NCBI GenBank assembly: GCA_966250015.1
Contig: CBINFS010000035.1
Coordinates: 1-39,785, forward strand
Source of the DNA: CBINFS01 sp966250015
GTDB taxonomy: Bacteria; Bacteroidota; Rhodothermia; Rhodothermales; DASSAV01
Length of the DNA: 39,785 nt
Reading direction: 5' to 3'
Below are positions 8,081 through 18,500 of the stretch, piece after piece. The position numbers and the translations under genes are program-made. The stretch's first letter is position 1, and every line of letters begins with the position of its first letter. The notes beneath the pieces were generated by a model that saw nothing but the letters and a program-made list of their open reading frames with translations, was not told where the DNA came from and did no database searches.

Positions 8081-9787
8081 TCATGCGGTTTCGTGGACCT
8101 GCACGAGGTCGTTCACGCGCTTTTCGGGAAGCCTGACGGTGAATATAACACCACCGCCCTCGCGATCCTCAAACGTCATGGCGCCGCCGTGGCCGTTGAC
8201 GACGATGTCGAAGCTCGTCGCGAGGCCGTAACCCGTCCTGCGTGCGGCCGAGTGCGACGCGGTGAACGGCTCGAACAGGTCCTTGCGAATCGACTCGGGG
8301 ATCCCCAGGCCGTTGTCTTCGATCCTGATTTCTACGTGCCCTTCCTTACGGCTCGTCCCAATCCGGACGTGCGGGATGTAGGAAGGGTCGAAGCCTTCCG
8401 AACGGCTCAGGACCGACTGGAAGGCGTTGTTGAGCAGGCTCAGTATGACGTGCGCCATCTCCCTGGGGACGACGTCGACGGTCCCGATCGTTGGGTCGAA
8501 TTTGCGCTCGACCTTGACGAGCCGCTCCCCCTTTTCCACCCGAAAAGCGCCCTGCGAGATCGCCAGGCAATCGGATATGAGCATGTGGAGGTCGGTCGTC
8601 CTGCGTTCTCCCGGGCGTCCCTGTGCGTGTTGAAGCATCCGTTTCAGGACGACGTCGGCGCGCTGGCTGTGGTGGTGGATCTTGTGGCAGGCCTCCCGGA
8701 TTTCTGAGAGGATCGGCTCGATCCGGCTCACCTCCTCGTCGCCGTAACGCTCGCGAAGGGCGGCGAGCTCGTTCTCGAGGTCCTGCTCGAAATCGACAAT
8801 GGTGACGGCGAAATTGCTGATGAAGTTGAGCGGATTCTTGATCTCGTGGGCGATGCCCGCCGTCAGGCGGCCGAGTGAGGCCATTTTTTCGGCGTGGACG
8901 AGCTGGACGTGGGCGTCTTTGAGGTTCTGATAGGCCTGTTCGAGCTCGGTCACCTTCGCCCGCTCCATCGCAAGCATCTGCTCGGATTGCTCGCGGACGG
9001 TGTCGTAGAGCTCTTCGGCAACCTTCCGCGAACGGTACTCCTCGAACCGGCTGTGATAGATGAGCGCCGAGATCCCCGTCAGCAGCACGGACAAAATCGA
9101 AAGATAGACGAGCTGGGCGGCAATGATCTGATCCTCCCCTATGAACGCTTCCGGTGGGAGAAGGGTCGAGAAGCCGTAGAACAGCAGAGCGACCGCCAGA
9201 GTAAGCAGCAAGGCCTGGCCCGGTCTGAACGGTATGGTGCCCGTCACCGCGAGCAGGGCCAGCGTGAGATAGGCGATCGAGTTGGACATGTCGCCGTGCA
9301 GGAGGTCGTCCCACAGAAAGGCTGCCGAAACGATCAAAACCACTACCGAAGCAAGCAATCTACCTGCCTGCAAGGTAATGGTCCTGCGGGCAAACGCTAC
9401 CACACTCGCGCAGACCACCAGCGAAAACAGCTTGTCCCACCCCACCACCTCCGTCATCGGATCGGCGCCTTCGTACGACCAGACGAGCGCCTTCCCGACG
9501 ATCAGGACGTTCGCCGAAACGAACGCCAGGATGGCGAAGATGCCCAGGGCGCCCGACACGTAAAGGCCCGTCCGCATCTGTGTACGCAACACCTCGACGA
9601 ACCCCTCGTCGCGTTCGGTCTCTGACGCCCTGAAATATATCGATCTGAACTGCCGGAACCAGTGGCGAACGCCGGAGGGGATCGGGATTGTTCGTCTTCC
9701 GGTGGTCATAAAGACGTTATCTGCCTTGGCAGACGGCGATTGGTGGGACGAATTTTGAAGGTTAATACGCTCCACCCGTCTCTTCAT
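8081..9787 (-). CDS. Six-helix membrane histidine kinase (no receiver)
   Basis: A 568-residue sensor kinase. Six hydrophobic helices (about 73-97, 117-136, 143-162, 170-187, 195-211, 226-246) form a compact membrane sensor with no large periplasmic domain. A coiled coil (about 253-300) leads to HisKA with H314 in GIAHEIKNPLNF. The HATPase N box is LSLLNNAFQSV (N454) and G1 is EDNGLGIPESI. The G2 box is unusual: RRTGYGLATSFD in place of GTGLGLS. The catalytic core closely resembles that of the 15594-19406 kinase, including R-A-D-x-V then MLQH-x-x-G-x-x-G-E-R. GGAAG five bases before the ATG at 9787 supports this start over ATG 9709. No regulator is adjacent, so it is an orphan kinase. Confidence 0.92.
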   Translation of the reverse strand: MKRRVERINLQNSSHQSPSAKADNVFMTTGRRTIPIPSGVRHWFRQFRSIYFRASETERDEGFVEVLRTQMRTGLYVSGALGIFAILAFVSANVLIVGKALVWSYEGADPMTEVVGWDKLFSLVVCASVVAFARRTITLQAGRLLASVVVLIVSAAFLWDDLLHGDMSNSIAYLTLALLAVTGTIPFRPGQALLLTLAVALLFYGFSTLLPPEAFIGEDQIIAAQLVYLSILSVLLTGISALIYHSRFEEYRSRKVAEELYDTVREQSEQMLAMERAKVTELEQAYQNLKDAHVQLVHAEKMASLGRLTAGIAHEIKNPLNFISNFAVTIVDFEQDLENELAALRERYGDEEVSRIEPILSEIREACHKIHHHSQRADVVLKRMLQHAQGRPGERRTTDLHMLISDCLAISQGAFRVEKGERLVKVERKFDPTIGTVDVVPREMAHVILSLLNNAFQSVLSRSEGFDPSYIPHVRIGTSRKEGHVEIRIEDNGLGIPESIRKDLFEPFTASHSAARRTGYGLATSFDIVVNGHGGAMTFEDREGGGVIFTVRLPEKRVNDLVQVHETA

Positions 9788-9944
9788 CTACTTCCGGCGA
9801 CTTTGTTACATTCCTTCCACGCATACCGGATTCCTTCCTGAGAATTGCACGGTATGCCTCCTAATGTCATAACGACGAGCCCTGCTTCGAGGAGATCTTT
9901 GCTCAAACTGGCAGGGGTGTGTTGTGCGCGCCCTGATTGCTCTT

Positions 9945-10689
9945 CTTTAAGGACGCGATTCAAAAAGATCCCTCATCCGCTTCGCGGGATTCGGGTTGAC
10001 ATGGTGTGAGTGCACTGGTAGCGATTTGCCCGGATAATTGACCAAATGCTCATACTGTCATCCGGAACGCAAGTGAGGGATCTTCCCGAATTGATAGCTC
10101 TCTGATTATCCCGGACGGTGATAGCAAGAAGCTGCTCCCCTGGATGGGCACGTTCCGTACACGTTACGGGAGAAGCTGTCGCGTAGTGACTGACGGGTGG
10201 ATTGATTGTTTTGTCAAAATTGATTTCGGCCTCTCAATCGACCACCCCCCGACCCCTCCTGTCCAGGCGGGGAGCTTGATGGGACAGGTCAGCGATTAAT
10301 TTCATTTCGAATAGCTCGCATTCAGGTAGCTCTACAAATAGGTAGAGGCGTACCGTACGCTCACATGGATCCCGGCTCGGCGGCCGGGATGACGTGTTTA
10401 CTGAGATATTCGTTACAAAGTAGGTAGCGCTATTTATTGACTTAACACCTTAACAAAATGTCATTCCGGACTTGATCCGACAAGAGCGAAGCGACTGACG
10501 AGGTAAATCCATACGACGGTTACGCAGGGCAGGACCGAAAAGCTTGGTAGAACCGTTACCTGGATCCCCGCCTTCGCGGAGATGATGTTGTTTGAAGTGT
10601 TCGGGTAGCACAAGACGTCCCATCCTCGGTCTACGCCCTTCCAAGACTCACCTGCGTCCACCTGCGGACTGTATCAAAACAATCCACAG
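9945..10689 (+). repeat. Composite repeat island 4 (A-A-D-B-B-E-C)
   Basis: Same module order as island 2. Family A is at about 9966-10003 (tip CCGC-TTC-GCGG) and 10055-10098. Element D is at about 10117-10200 (hairpin GTCGC-GTA-GTGAC) plus a spacer to 10300. Family B is at about 10364-10393, 10459-10480 and 10559-10588. E (GACGTCCCATCCTCGGTCTA) is at about 10612-10631, and C (ACCTGCGTCCACCTGCGGA) at about 10651-10669. The rest of 9788-9944 holds no gene; it is the upstream region of the membrane kinase. Confidence 0.8.
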
Positions 10690-10728
10690 ATAAAATGCCG
10701 AGGGGGCGGCTACCAACCGCCCCCTCGG
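10690..10728 (-). terminator. Rho-independent terminator of the Gfo/Idh gene
   Basis: A 12-bp perfect stem, CCGAGGGGGCGG (10698-10709) with CCGCCCCCTCGG (10717-10728). Read on the minus strand it is followed by a T-rich ATTTTATC tract. It lies 19 bp beyond the stop codon at 10747. Confidence 0.85.
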
Positions 10729-10746
10729 AATCGAAAGTAAGAAAAG

Positions 10747-12153
10747 TCAGGAGGCGCCGTTGACCACCTTCATCGCCACAGGGTCCCAGAGGTAGATCTT
10801 CTTCTCCCACATGCTGAGGTTCGACATCAGCGACGGGGCGGCGGCGCGGTAGCCGAAGACAGGGTCTTCGTTCGTCGGCTTGCCGGTGCGGACCGACTCA
10901 AAGAAGTTCACGAAGTGGTCGTACCGGGAGTCGTAGAAGTTCGGGGCTTCGAATGACTCGGTAACGGGCTCCTCTCGCTTCGGCGGCGTCGGATTCTCAC
11001 GGCGGTAGGCTTCGACGAACGCGTCGCGTTCCTCCTTTGCCCACGTGAAGACCGAATTGTAGCCCTCGACGAGGTCCTTTTCGGACTCGACGTACCGCGG
11101 CGAACGATTGAGCGTCAGGCCGTTCCAGCCGACGGTGATGACGCCTTCGTCGCCGATGAACTTGAACGAGTTCTCGCCTCCCCCGCCGTCGGCAAGGTTG
11201 ACCTGGAGGGCGAGCGAAAAGGCGGGATGGTTCTCCGTCTCCGGGTAGTCGAAGAGGCCGAGCACGACGTCCTCGACGTCGCGGCCGTCCTTCCAGTACC
11301 GAAGGCCACCCTGCCCCATGATCTCGGTGGGTCCGATCGAGTCGAGCGCGTAGTGGATGCCGGTGAAAAGGTGGATGAACAGGTCGCCCGCAACGCCGGT
11401 GCCGTAATCGCGATAGTTGCGCCAGCGGAAGTAGCGGATGGGCTCGAACGGGCGTTTCGGCGCATTCCCGAGGAATGCCTCCCAGTCGAGGTCCTTTTCG
11501 GTTACGTTGGGCGGTATCGAGTACTGCCAGGCGCCGGTGGCCGAGTTACGCGTCGTGCGGGACTCGATCAGGTTCAGCTTCCCGATGGCGCCGTCGCGGA
11601 TGTAATCGCGGACCTTCGTGAAGATGATCGAGCTGGCGTTCTGGCTGCCGACCTGGAGGGGCTTGCCGGTACGTCGCTGGGCTTCGATGACGGCGGGACC
11701 TTCCTCCAGGTCCTGCACCATCGGTTTTTCGAGGTAGACAGCCTTGCCCGCCTCCATGGCATCGATGGCCATCTGCGCGTGCCAGTGGTCGGGCGTCGCG
11801 ATGATGACGGCGTCGATGTCAGGCCGGGCGAGCAGCTCCCGGTAGTCGCGCGTGATGAACTTGTCCGAACCGTACCGTTCGTGGACGCGGCGCAGGCGCG
11901 AGTCGTAGACGTCGGCTGCGCCGACAAACTCGGTCCCCGGCACCCTCAGCGCCGTGTCGGTATCGATGAAGCCGATGATGCCCGTGCCTATCGTGCCCAG
12001 GCGGATGCGGTCGTTGGCGCTGACCTTTCGAACGGGCGGTTTGAGCGTCTTCGCCTTGCTGGTCCCGAAAATGACGGGCGCCATTCCTGCACTGATCGTG
12101 GAAGCCGCGGCCAGCCGGATAAAATCGCGGCGGCTGGATTTTTGACCGGACAT
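10747..12153 (-). CDS. Tat-exported Gfo/Idh/MocA-family oxidoreductase
   Basis: A 468-residue NAD(P)-dependent sugar or inositol dehydrogenase-like protein. The N-terminus has a twin-arginine signal, SRRDFIRLAAASTISAG, predicting folded export to the periplasm. The Rossmann fold starts at about residue 50 (RLGTIGTGIIG). IIATPDHWHAQMAIDAMEAG and the LEKPM motif (EKP at 142-144, with the catalytic-type Lys) follow. The C-terminal alpha/beta domain contains YRDYGTGVAGDLFIHLFTGI, typical of the secreted branch common in Bacteroidota and Planctomycetota. Such proteins act on sugars, sometimes as redox-cycling glycosidases; the exact substrate is not readable. It is divergent from the barrel gene at 12374 and has its own terminator. 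No clear Shine-Dalgarno is seen. Confidence 0.92.
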   Translation of the reverse strand: MSGQKSSRRDFIRLAAASTISAGMAPVIFGTSKAKTLKPPVRKVSANDRIRLGTIGTGIIGFIDTDTALRVPGTEFVGAADVYDSRLRRVHERYGSDKFITRDYRELLARPDIDAVIIATPDHWHAQMAIDAMEAGKAVYLEKPMVQDLEEGPAVIEAQRRTGKPLQVGSQNASSIIFTKVRDYIRDGAIGKLNLIESRTTRNSATGAWQYSIPPNVTEKDLDWEAFLGNAPKRPFEPIRYFRWRNYRDYGTGVAGDLFIHLFTGIHYALDSIGPTEIMGQGGLRYWKDGRDVEDVVLGLFDYPETENHPAFSLALQVNLADGGGGENSFKFIGDEGVITVGWNGLTLNRSPRYVESEKDLVEGYNSVFTWAKEERDAFVEAYRRENPTPPKREEPVTESFEAPNFYDSRYDHFVNFFESVRTGKPTNEDPVFGYRAAAPSLMSNLSMWEKKIYLWDPVAMKVVNGAS

Positions 12154-12373
12154 AGTGTTTGACGTGGTTGGTTGATCGGGTACAGATCAGGGTAGTCGCA
12201 CGCGGCCGTTCCCTGTCCTAAAACCCGCCGTGTGCGCCCGAACCTCACAATAAAGAGTTTTTGCTGAATAAACAAGGTGCATGCCGGAAACGGTTTCGTG
12301 ATGCGGACTTCATTCCGGACTTTTGAGTTTATTCCGCCCCAACGCCCTGACTGTCTCTCACGGAAAAACTTAT

Positions 12374-13093
12374 ATGGTGCGGTATTTTCGAGGCCTTGCA
12401 TTCTTGCTGCTCATCCTGCTTGCAACAGTTCCGACTGCTATGGCGCAGGTCGAGTTTGGCACGTCGCTTTACGTCGGCGGTCCGTACGTATCGCGGGGTG
12501 ATGCGCTGTCGGACGGGCTCGTCTTTCAGCCCGAGGTTCATGCGTCGTACCAGAGCCTCACCGTTTCACTCTGGGCGAACGTCGATTCGAAGAGTGCGGA
12601 CGTCGGCAACAAAGTATACCTCAACGAGGCCGAGATAATCGCCTCCTACGACGAAACAGTCGGAAATGTCTCGTTTGGCGCCGGCTACATCTTTTACGTT
12701 TTCCCTGAGCCTTCTGGCAGCAAAATCCAGCTCAATCCGGCCAACGAGGTTTTCGGATCGGTAGCCTTCGAGGACCTGCCCGTCACGCCGGAAATCTACG
12801 CCGTCTACGACCTCGACATGTACACGGGATTGTTCGTTTCCGGAACGCTGAGCAGGGAAGTGCCCATTTCCGGTCAGTCGTTTTTGCTCGGCGCAACGGT
12901 GGGCGTTGATTCAGGCTACCTGTGCACCGGCAGCACCGATGTGAGCCACGTAGCCCTGACCGCCGACACCGACGTCTCTTTCGGACGATTCACCTTCAGC
13001 CCTGGCCTGGGTTTTCAAGTCAGCCTGGCGCCCATCTACAAGGCGCGCTCCGGCAAGGCCTTCTTCTACGGCGGGGTTGTGATTGGTTTTTGA
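12374..13093 (+). CDS. Outer-membrane beta-barrel protein, TorF/Gcw_chp-like
   Basis: A 239-residue protein. A signal peptide (MVRYFRGLAFLLLILLATVP, cleavage after AMA near residue 24) is followed by alternating hydrophobic strands. GTSLYVGGPYVSRGDALSDG followed by LVFQPEVHASYQSLTVSLW resembles the start of TorF-type putative porins. It ends in GGVVIGF, and a terminal Phe is the usual assembly signal of outer-membrane barrels. The ATG at 12374 is chosen because the upstream TTG at 12323 would place 17 polar residues before the signal peptide. About 220 bp separate it from the divergent Gfo/Idh gene, so both promoters lie there. A role in solute passage is inferred. Confidence 0.75.
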   Translation: MVRYFRGLAFLLLILLATVPTAMAQVEFGTSLYVGGPYVSRGDALSDGLVFQPEVHASYQSLTVSLWANVDSKSADVGNKVYLNEAEIIASYDETVGNVSFGAGYIFYVFPEPSGSKIQLNPANEVFGSVAFEDLPVTPEIYAVYDLDMYTGLFVSGTLSREVPISGQSFLLGATVGVDSGYLCTGSTDVSHVALTADTDVSFGRFTFSPGLGFQVSLAPIYKARSGKAFFYGGVVIGF

Positions 13094-13119
13094 GGCCGCA
13101 GTTTTCCCGCGAATGAGTT

Positions 13120-13345
13120 TTAGTATGATGCAGGCCGAAGGCGGGACGTTTAAAAGTGCCAAATATTACTTCTGGAAGATTCCTCGCTATCGCTCGGAAT
13201 GACAAATTGAGAGGTATGAGTAGGAAAGTAACCTCACTGCTATCGCCCGTGCCTCACTATGTCATCCCGAGTCACGAAGTGACGAGGGATCTTTATGAAA
13301 CGCAACCTCCCGAATAGGCAAAAAGGGAACGCACAACACCCGTAA
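13120..13345 (-). repeat. Repeat island 5 (E-A-A, inverted)
   Basis: Holds an E segment AGGCCGAAGGCGGGACGT (about 13132-13149), a family-A hairpin GGAAGATTCCTCGCTATCGC at 13174 onwards, and a second A hairpin at 13258-13297 whose tip is GTCAC-GAA-GTGAC. The remainder to 13498 shows no gene. Confidence 0.75.
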
Positions 13346-13498
13346 CCACTGGCGTTAACCAGAATGGCCAAACTTAAAAGTGGAGAACGGGTGATTCCCC
13401 GGTCTTGGTACCCCCACGAGGTTGCGATTTATTATCTTCCCCATACTAGACTGACGGCATTTTGGACGCATACGAATACATCTCGACTTTAGAGCAAC

Positions 13499-14377
13499 AT
13501 GAACCGCAGAGACGTTATCAAAACCGGGGCGCTGGCCGCTGCGGCGGCGATGGGTGGACGCATGTCGGAGCGTGCGGCCGTGCGCAACGACGAAACGAAA
13601 AACATGCACCTCTCGCTCGCGGCGTACTCGGTGCGGCAGGCGCTTACCGACGGCCGCATGGACCTGTTCGGCTTCGTCGACTGGTGCGCCGAGCTGGGGC
13701 TTTCGGGGGCCGAGCTGACGTCGTACTACTTCCCCGAGGGGTTCGACCGGGCTTACCTCCTGCGGCTCAAGCGCCACGCCCTGAGCCGGGGAATCACCGT
13801 CTCCGGCACGGCCGTCCGCAACAACTTCTGCCGCCCGCCGGGGCCTGACCTCCAGCGGGACATCGACCACGTCCGGCAGTGGATCGACCACGCCGCCGAT
13901 CTTTTCGCCCCGCACATCCGGATCTTCGCAGGCGACCTGCCGGCGGGCGTCGAGAAGGAAACCGGCATCCAGTGGGTGGCCGATGCGATCCGGCAGGTGC
14001 TCGACCACGCGGGCGAACGCGGCGTGCTAATCGGCCTTGAAAACCACGGCGGCATCACCGCACGCGTTGCCGACCTGCTGGCCATCTGCGACGCCGTCGG
14101 CGAGCACCCCTGGTTCGGCATCAACCTGGACACTGCCAACTTCCGCACGAACTCGTACGAGGAACTCGCCCTTGCCGCGCCCCGGGCCGTCAACGTCCAG
14201 CTCAAGACTGAGGTGTACCACGACGACGGCAGCAAGACGCCGGTCGACCTGCCACGCATCCGCGACATGCTCGTCGAAGCCGGCTACAAGGGTTGGATAG
14301 CCCTCGAGTACGAAGCCGAAGAAGACGCCTTTACGGCCGTCCCGAGGTTCCTCGAAGAGATGAGGGCGCTTTTCTGA
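13499..14377 (+). CDS. Sugar phosphate isomerase/epimerase-like TIM barrel, Tat-type signal
   Basis: A 292-residue protein of the xylose-isomerase-like (AP endonuclease 2) TIM-barrel family. It begins with a short twin-arginine signal, NRRDVIKTGALAAAAAMGG, so it may work in the periplasm. Barrel landmarks in order are LSLAAYSVRQAL, GAELTSYY, GLENHGG (metal-ligand Glu), GINLDTANF (Asp), NVQLKTEVY and ALEYEAEEDA (terminal Glu ligand). Such proteins isomerise or epimerise keto-sugars or inosose-type compounds using a divalent metal. The two Tat proteins on either side of the outer-membrane barrel suggest a shared sugar-processing role. It is convergent with the receiver-phosphatase gene, 12 bp apart. 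Confidence 0.88.
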   Translation: MNRRDVIKTGALAAAAAMGGRMSERAAVRNDETKNMHLSLAAYSVRQALTDGRMDLFGFVDWCAELGLSGAELTSYYFPEGFDRAYLLRLKRHALSRGITVSGTAVRNNFCRPPGPDLQRDIDHVRQWIDHAADLFAPHIRIFAGDLPAGVEKETGIQWVADAIRQVLDHAGERGVLIGLENHGGITARVADLLAICDAVGEHPWFGINLDTANFRTNSYEELALAAPRAVNVQLKTEVYHDDGSKTPVDLPRIRDMLVEAGYKGWIALEYEAEEDAFTAVPRFLEEMRALF

Positions 14378-14389
14378 ACGGAGACGGCC

Positions 14390-15559
14390 TTATGAAGACC
14401 GGCCGTTCGGACCGTAGTAGGTTACGGCGAGGCAGGTTATGTCGTCGGATTGGTCGGCGCCAATGGCAAACGACTGCACGTCCTCGACGACTCTTCGCGT
14501 CGTCTGGGATGCCGTAAGCTTACCACTTTCCTGCAGGCAGGCGGCTAGGCGCTCGACTTCGTACATGTCGGAAGCCACGTTCATCGCCTCTGTTATGCCA
14601 TCCGTGTAGAGGAAGATCGTGTCGCCGGGCTGGAGCATCAGAACGTTCGAATCGTACTCGGCGTTTTTGATCGCGCCGACGAGCAACCCCCGCTTGCATT
14701 CCAGCTCGCGCGTGCTGCCGTTCGAAATGAGGAATGGCGGGTTGTGGCCGCCGATCGCATATTCGAACAGCCCGTTCCGCGTGTCGAGCACACCGTAAAA
14801 GAGCGTGACGAACATCGAGGGGAGACTTTCGTCCACCAGGATGCGGTTCACGGTCTCGATGCAGGTGTCGGGCGGGATGCCCTTGAGGGCGGTCGCTTTG
14901 AGCAGCGTCTTCGCCACTGTCATGAACATGGCCGCCGGCACGCCCTTCCCCGACACGTCGCCGATAACCACGCCGAGCCGGTAACGGTCGACGAAAAAGA
15001 AATCGTACAGGTCGCCGCCGACTTCCTTTGCGGGAATCATCTCGGCGCACAGATCAAACTCGGCCCGTTCGGGGAAGACCCTCGGCAGAATCGTCGTCTG
15101 GATCATCCGGGCGATACCCAGCTCTTTCTCGATCGATACGAGCCGATCCCGCGACTTGACGGCCTCTTTGAGCAGGCGCAGGTCGTCGAGGCACTTTCGA
15201 ATCGTGATCTCCAGGTCGTTCAGATCGATGGGCTTGACGACGAAGTCGTAGGCTCCCCTGTTCATCGCCGTTCGAATGTTCTCGAGGTCGCCGTAGGCCG
15301 AGACGATCACCGAACGCAGAAGCGGGTTTTCCATCTCCTTCATCTTCGCGAGCAACGTGAGTCCATCCATTTCCGGCATGTTGATGTCGGTCAGGACGAG
15401 GTCGAATTCGCCGTCAGCCTTCAGCAGCTCCAGGGCCTCAACACCGTTCGCCGCAAATCCGAACTCGAATTCCTTCGTACGGATCTCATTCTTGAACTTC
15501 TGGGTGATCAAATCCTCCAGATCCGGCTCGTCGTCAACAACCAGAATCTTGTATGTCAT
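14390..15559 (-). CDS. Response regulator with PP2C/SpoIIE phosphatase output (RsbU-type)
   Basis: A 389-residue cytoplasmic protein. The receiver domain (1-125) has the acidic pair DDE at 9-11, phosphoacceptor D58 in LVLTDINMPEMDG and K109 in VVKPIDL. A coiled linker (125-150) leads to a PP2C-type serine/threonine phosphatase: EVGGDLYDFF (D183), GDVSGKGVPAAMFM (D201) and DQSDDITCLAV near the end, giving the acidic metal ligands. Phosphorylation of the receiver would switch a phosphatase, which in RsbU-like systems acts on an anti-sigma-factor antagonist. No STAS or RsbW-like gene lies in this window, so the target is distant. It starts 34 bp after the stop of the propeller kinase and is almost certainly its partner in one operon. 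Confidence 0.93.
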   Translation of the reverse strand: MTYKILVVDDEPDLEDLITQKFKNEIRTKEFEFGFAANGVEALELLKADGEFDLVLTDINMPEMDGLTLLAKMKEMENPLLRSVIVSAYGDLENIRTAMNRGAYDFVVKPIDLNDLEITIRKCLDDLRLLKEAVKSRDRLVSIEKELGIARMIQTTILPRVFPERAEFDLCAEMIPAKEVGGDLYDFFFVDRYRLGVVIGDVSGKGVPAAMFMTVAKTLLKATALKGIPPDTCIETVNRILVDESLPSMFVTLFYGVLDTRNGLFEYAIGGHNPPFLISNGSTRELECKRGLLVGAIKNAEYDSNVLMLQPGDTIFLYTDGITEAMNVASDMYEVERLAACLQESGKLTASQTTRRVVEDVQSFAIGADQSDDITCLAVTYYGPNGRSS

Positions 15560-15593
15560 ATCGTCGCTCGACTTGTTGGCATTGAAGTATTGA

Positions 15594-18500
15594 TTAATCC
15601 GTGCTCGATGCAGGCAGCCTTACGATGAACTCGGTGCCCTGGCCTTCCTCGGATTCGAACTGGAGCTGTCCTCCGTGCCCGTGTACGATGATGTCGTTGC
15701 TGATGGAGAGGCCGAGACCGGTGCCCTGCCCGGTCGGCTTCGTCGTGAAGAACGGCACCAGGATCCGGTCCCGAATGGCTTCGGGAATGCCCTGGCCGTT
15801 GTCGCGAATGCGGATTTCGACCTGGCCGTTCAGCCGTTTCGTCGATACGACCAGCCTGGGCGTGAAGGCGCCATTCTCTGCCAGCTTACGCTTGTGGACT
15901 TCGTAACAGGCGTTCGTGATGATGTTTAGCAGGGCGCGGCTGACGTCCTGGGGTACGACGTCGAGCTTGCCGACCGCGGGGTCGTACTCGGCCTCGACCT
16001 TGACGTTGAACGAGGAGTCCTGCGCCCGCATCCCGTGGTACGCGAGGTTCAGGTCTTCTTCGACCATGAGGTTGATGTCGGTCGGCTGACGTTCGCCGGC
16101 TTTGCCCCTCGAGTGCTGGAGCATGCTCCGGACGATGTTGTCGGCTCGCTTGCCGTGGTCCCGAATTTTCCCCGTGTTCCGCACCAGGACGTCGAGCTGG
16201 CTGTTCAGGTTTTCGACCACGTCGGCGTCCAACCTGTCCGATTGCTCGGCCAACAGGGCGCGGATCTCTTCGGCGAGGCCCACGCTGAGCTCGGCGTAGT
16301 TGTTGATGAAGTTGAGCGGGTTTTTGATTTCGTGTGCGATGCCGGCGGTGAGCGCACCGAGCGCCGCAAGCTTCGATTGCGTCACGAGGCGTTCCTGGGT
16401 GTTCTTCAGGTCGTCCAGGACGAGGTTCAACCGGTGGTAGGCCTCCGCATTGTCGAGAGCGATGGCGGTGTAAATCGCCAGGTTGCGGAGCATGTTCAGG
16501 TGGAACTCGTTGTACGCGTTCTTTCTGAAGCTCTGCGCCGTGATGACCCCGTTCGTTTTGTCCTTGTAGGTCAGGGGCAGATACAGGATGGAGGATGGGG
16601 TTTCGCCCGCAAGCGGGGCTTTGAGCTCGGGAATGTAGTTGGCGTACTCGGTCTGGTAGTCGTTGATCAGCACCTCGCGCTGGTTTTTGAAGCACCAGAC
16701 CGCGAGCCTGTTCTTGTCGTTCAGGTCGTAGGAGTGGTACGGGAGCCGTTCGCCTTTTTCGCGTGAAGCCGGGAGCTCGAGGCAATTCTTCTCGGGATTG
16801 TAGAGCCCGATGCTGAACACCGCGGCGTCCATCAGGGCGTTTACGTTCTCGTACACCGTATCGATGATACTCTCGATGGAGAGTGTAGCCGTGATGTCCC
16901 GTCCGATACGGCTGAGCCGTTCGATGTCCTCCTTCTGGTTTTCGAGTTGCCTGTTTTTCTGGTGCAGCTCGGCCGTTCGCTCCCGGATGATCCGTTCGAG
17001 CAGCTTGCCACGTTGCTGAAGCTGATAGGTGCGCGCCCGAACGAAGCCGAGTGCGAGCACCGCGGCGCCTGCGGCGTACAGGAGATAGGCCCACCACGTA
17101 CGGAACCACGGGGGTGCGATGGTGAAGGCGTACACGGCCTCAGCACTTTCCCACTGATCGACGTTCCGGGCCTGCACCCGGAATCGATAGTCTCCCGGCC
17201 GCAGGTTGGTGTATTCCTTACTGTGGTCGGGGCTCCAGTCGGTCCACTCCGTGTCGAAGCCTTCGAGGAAGGTGCGGAACTGGCCGTGGCCGTCGGCTTC
17301 GTACGTTGGTGCGGCAAACTCGAACCGTAGGGACTGCCCGTCGGAAGGGAGCCTCACAGGATCCTGGCTTGCGCCGGGCAGGCTCGCGCCTTCAAAGAGC
17401 GATGTACGGGCTCCCCTGGTTACCCTGCGGATAAGGGCGGCGAACGAAGCACCCTCCCCGTTTTCCATCCGGGTGTCGTACCGAATGGCGCCGTTGGCAG
17501 TCCCGAACCAGACGATCCCATTTTCGTCCGGATAAACCGTCTGGACGATCTCGTCTGCAAATCGAACGAATGGGGCCGTCGTCCAGGCGTACGAGCCGTC
17601 CGTCTGACGGTCCCCGACGGCGATGTCACGTCCGAAGCTGATCCACACCCTGCCGTCGGCATCTTCAACGAGCGAGCCCGTGTCGATAGAGCCCAACTCC
17701 GATACGATCATAAACGTCGAATCGACGCTGAACCGTCGGGAAGCCTCGTCGTAACGATAGACGCCTTCCTGCGTGATGAAATGGAGACGATCGACCAGGC
17801 TGACGGAAAGCACGCCGCCGGGCGGTAAGCCGGCTCTGGTATCGAAGTGTTCGATCACGGGTTGTCGGAGCTGGGGCGGGTCGTTGGTATCCCCATCGAA
17901 CGAAACGTGCAGCACCCCCCGCGCGCCCGTACCCACCCAGAGGCTGCCGTCTTCCATCTCGTAGATCGATCGTGTTTCGTCGGTTATCCCGGGTATTCTC
18001 CCCTCGTCGATCCAGCGGCTTCCGTTCCAGTAAAGAGAGGCCACTCCGTCGCTCAGGCTCGTGTAGACCCGGTTGCTATCGAGCTTTGACCGGTGAAAAT
18101 CGAATCCTTCAAAGTCCTTATTGACCGAAGCCCTCACGGGTATGGCACGCCGGTTTTCGACGACGAATATACCGTCGGTCGTGGCGGCGAGCAGCTGGTC
18201 GCCGAAGCTAATCATGCCGAAAACCTGGCTTTGAATGCCTTCGATTTCGTTGAAAACTGAAGTTTCGGGGTCGAGAGCATACAACCCCACCGTCGTAGAT
18301 GCGTAGAGAATGCCTTTGTGGCGTTTGAACCGGTAACCGCCGCTCGGCAGGCCGTTTCGGGTATCGAAGCGAGTAAAGTTCGAAGCGACCTCGACGCGTG
18401 CAACGCCGTTGTCGAGTCCCATCCACAGGCCCCCGCTTCGGTCCTGGTAGAGGTAGAGAATGCTGTTATTTTGCAGGCCGGTCGATTTGTCGATGATCTG

